A stretch of DNA of 64,000 nt from an uncultured Clostridia bacterium (GTDB lineage Bacteria; Bacillota; Clostridia; Oscillospirales; Ruminococcaceae): NCBI GenBank assembly GCA_947168885.1, contig CAMVNQ010000006.1, positions 1 to 64,000 on the forward strand, in the 5' to 3' direction. Positions 63,023-64,000 of the stretch are shown piece by piece (positions within the stretch are counted from its first letter, which is position 1; each line of letters opens with the position of its first letter). The notes under the pieces were generated by a model. That model was not told the origin of the DNA. It worked only from the letters and a program-made list of their open reading frames with translations, and made no database searches. The position numbers and the translations under genes were made by a program.

Positions 63023-64000
63023 TTATTTTGCATTTGTTTCGATGATCTCACGAAGAGCTTTGAGAAATTCACCGACTTCTTCCTCTGTTGTAAGATGGCT
63101 CAGGCTCACACGGAACGAACTCAGCGCGTTTTTCCGGTCGTGAGATACCGCGAAAACAGGACGCGACGGTGTATTCGGCACTGAGCAGGCAGACTTCACG
63201 GAAATACAGATTCCGCGCTCGTCCATAAGCTCCCGCATTTCCTCGCCCTTGATACCGTCAACGGAAATATTCAGTATGTGCGGTACAGCGTCGGCGGGAC
63301 TGTTTATACGGACTTTCGGCATTTTCGTGAGCTCTGCTCTTACACGGTCATTCAGCGTTTTCACATAGTCATACCGCTCTTGCTGCTCGTTTACCGCAAT
63401 ACCAAGAGCTGTGCTTAACGCCGCGATCGCCGAGGTATCCGGAGTTCCGCTGCGATATATCGTCGTGCTCGCGCCGCCGTGTATCAGCGGTTCAAGAACA
63501 CACCCGTCGCGCTTGTACAGCACCCCGCAGCCTTTCAGTCCGTAGAATTTGTGCGGAGCAAAGCTGACGGTGTCGGCTCCCGCGAATGAGAACGCGGTCT
63601 TCCCAATCGCTTGTGTTGCGTCAACGTGCAGCTTGCAGTTCGGATATCCTTTCATAATTTCCGCTATTTCGGTTATCGGCTGTACCGTGCCGAGCTCGCT
63701 GTCAACGGCACACACTGCACACAATATTGTGTCGGGACGCAGCAAGCTCCGTAGGTTATCGAGGTCAATCTTACCGTCGGGATGAATGTTCACAAGGTCG
63801 ATCTCATAGCCCTGTTCCTGTAAAAATGTGAGTGCGCCGCTGACCGAAGAATGTTCGAGAAACGTAGAAATAATGTGCTTCCCCTTGCGGCGGTTCGTGA
63901 ATGCAAGTCCCTTTACCGCGAGGTTATTTGCTTCGCTTGCACCGCTTGTGAAGATAAGCTCGTCCGGCTGCACACCGAGCATTCCGGCAATATCGGATAT
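63023..64000 (-). CDS. Cysteine desulfurase (NifS/IscS family), 5' end outside the window
   Basis: The frame is open to the window edge, so the N-terminus is cut (at least 325 aa here). It has the PLP fold of class V aminotransferases: 'FTSGASEANNLAVKG', 'HVDATQAIGKTAFSFAGADTVSFAPHKFYGLKGCGVLY' with the PLP Lys in HKFYG, and an active-site loop 'ISVKSACS' with the catalytic Cys. The enzyme removes sulfur from cysteine and forms a persulfide for Fe-S clusters, tRNA or biotin. The downstream bioB and ridA fit such a role. Confidence 0.88.
   Translation of the reverse strand: MSDIAGMLGVQPDELIFTSGASEANNLAVKGLAFTNRRKGKHIISTFLEHSSVSGALTFLQEQGYEIDLVNIHPDGKIDLDNLRSLLRPDTILCAVCAVDSELGTVQPITEIAEIMKGYPNCKLHVDATQAIGKTAFSFAGADTVSFAPHKFYGLKGCGVLYKRDGCVLEPLIHGGASTTIYRSGTPDTSAIAALSTALGIAVNEQQERYDYVKTLNDRVRAELTKMPKVRINSPADAVPHILNISVDGIKGEEMRELMDERGICISVKSACSVPNTPSRPVFAVSHDRKNALSSFRVSLSHLTTEEEVGEFLKALREIIETNAK

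Overview
The window looks like a chromosomal stretch of a low-to-mid G+C Clostridia, most likely a gut or rumen Ruminococcus-like member of the Oscillospirales. This is inferred from gene families only: TnpV, DUF6076 and DUF6809 type element genes, oleate hydratase, an EpsC-type serine acetyltransferase and SpoIIE-type phosphatases. I saw no rRNA, tRNA or CRISPR array.

Region 1 (1-9.5 kb) is AT-rich and reads as a defence island. It holds an unrecognised two-gene module ending in a membrane protein, a Septu-like ATPase/HNH pair (ptuA/ptuB), a membrane protein overlapping a P-loop kinase-Nudix fusion, and a TIR protein fused to a nucleotide-binding-like domain followed by a related small protein. 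The TIR gene carries an in-frame TAA inside the TIR domain.

Region 2 (9.8-15 kb) is a patchwork of mobile-element remains: a 5'-truncated DUF1998 (helicase-associated) gene, a large charged mobile-element protein, a nitroreductase, CHC2 zinc-finger and excisionase-like genes, and tnpV. Region 3 (15.3-27.2 kb) is more ordinary. A TetR regulator sits with two membrane proteins and an oleate hydratase, with palindromes that could be its operators. A secreted beta-helix/FnIII surface protein and a large hybrid histidine kinase (two REC, HD-GYP, Hpt) with a partner response regulator follow.

Region 4 (27.2-36.1 kb) is again mobile. It has ABC-permease and resolvase fragments, XRE and SLOG genes, DUF6076, and an integrative mobilizable element with an oriT-like palindrome, mobC, and a relaxase that has lost one A in a homopolymer and runs into a truncated large serine recombinase. 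A restriction-modification pair then follows, in which the cytosine methyltransferase is internally deleted but the endonuclease frame is intact.

Region 5 (36.1-56.9 kb) is the most original part. Two SpoIIE-type phosphatases, an RsbW-like kinase and free STAS proteins are interleaved with adenylate-forming ligases. One ligase is fused to an N-terminal STAS domain, the other to a C-terminal degenerate RsbW-like domain. The same co-directional run includes a STAS-aminoglycoside-kinase-like fusion, two HxxxDG acyltransferases, a heterodimeric ABC exporter and a GH13 glucan debranching enzyme. A perfect sigma-A type promoter precedes the run at 40021. I infer an acyl-product pathway whose enzymes are physically tied to a partner-switching circuit. 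The run ends at a terminator and a 213-bp MITE-like element, followed by a headless ABC ATPase, another STAS gene and a membrane acyltransferase.

Region 6 (56.9-64 kb) holds relics (a DUF5131 fragment and a second mobC with a stop codon), then housekeeping genes: a ketopantoate-reductase-like enzyme, serine acetyltransferase with a B3/4-domain protein, and a reverse-strand run of cysteine desulfurase, GNAT, RidA and biotin synthase.
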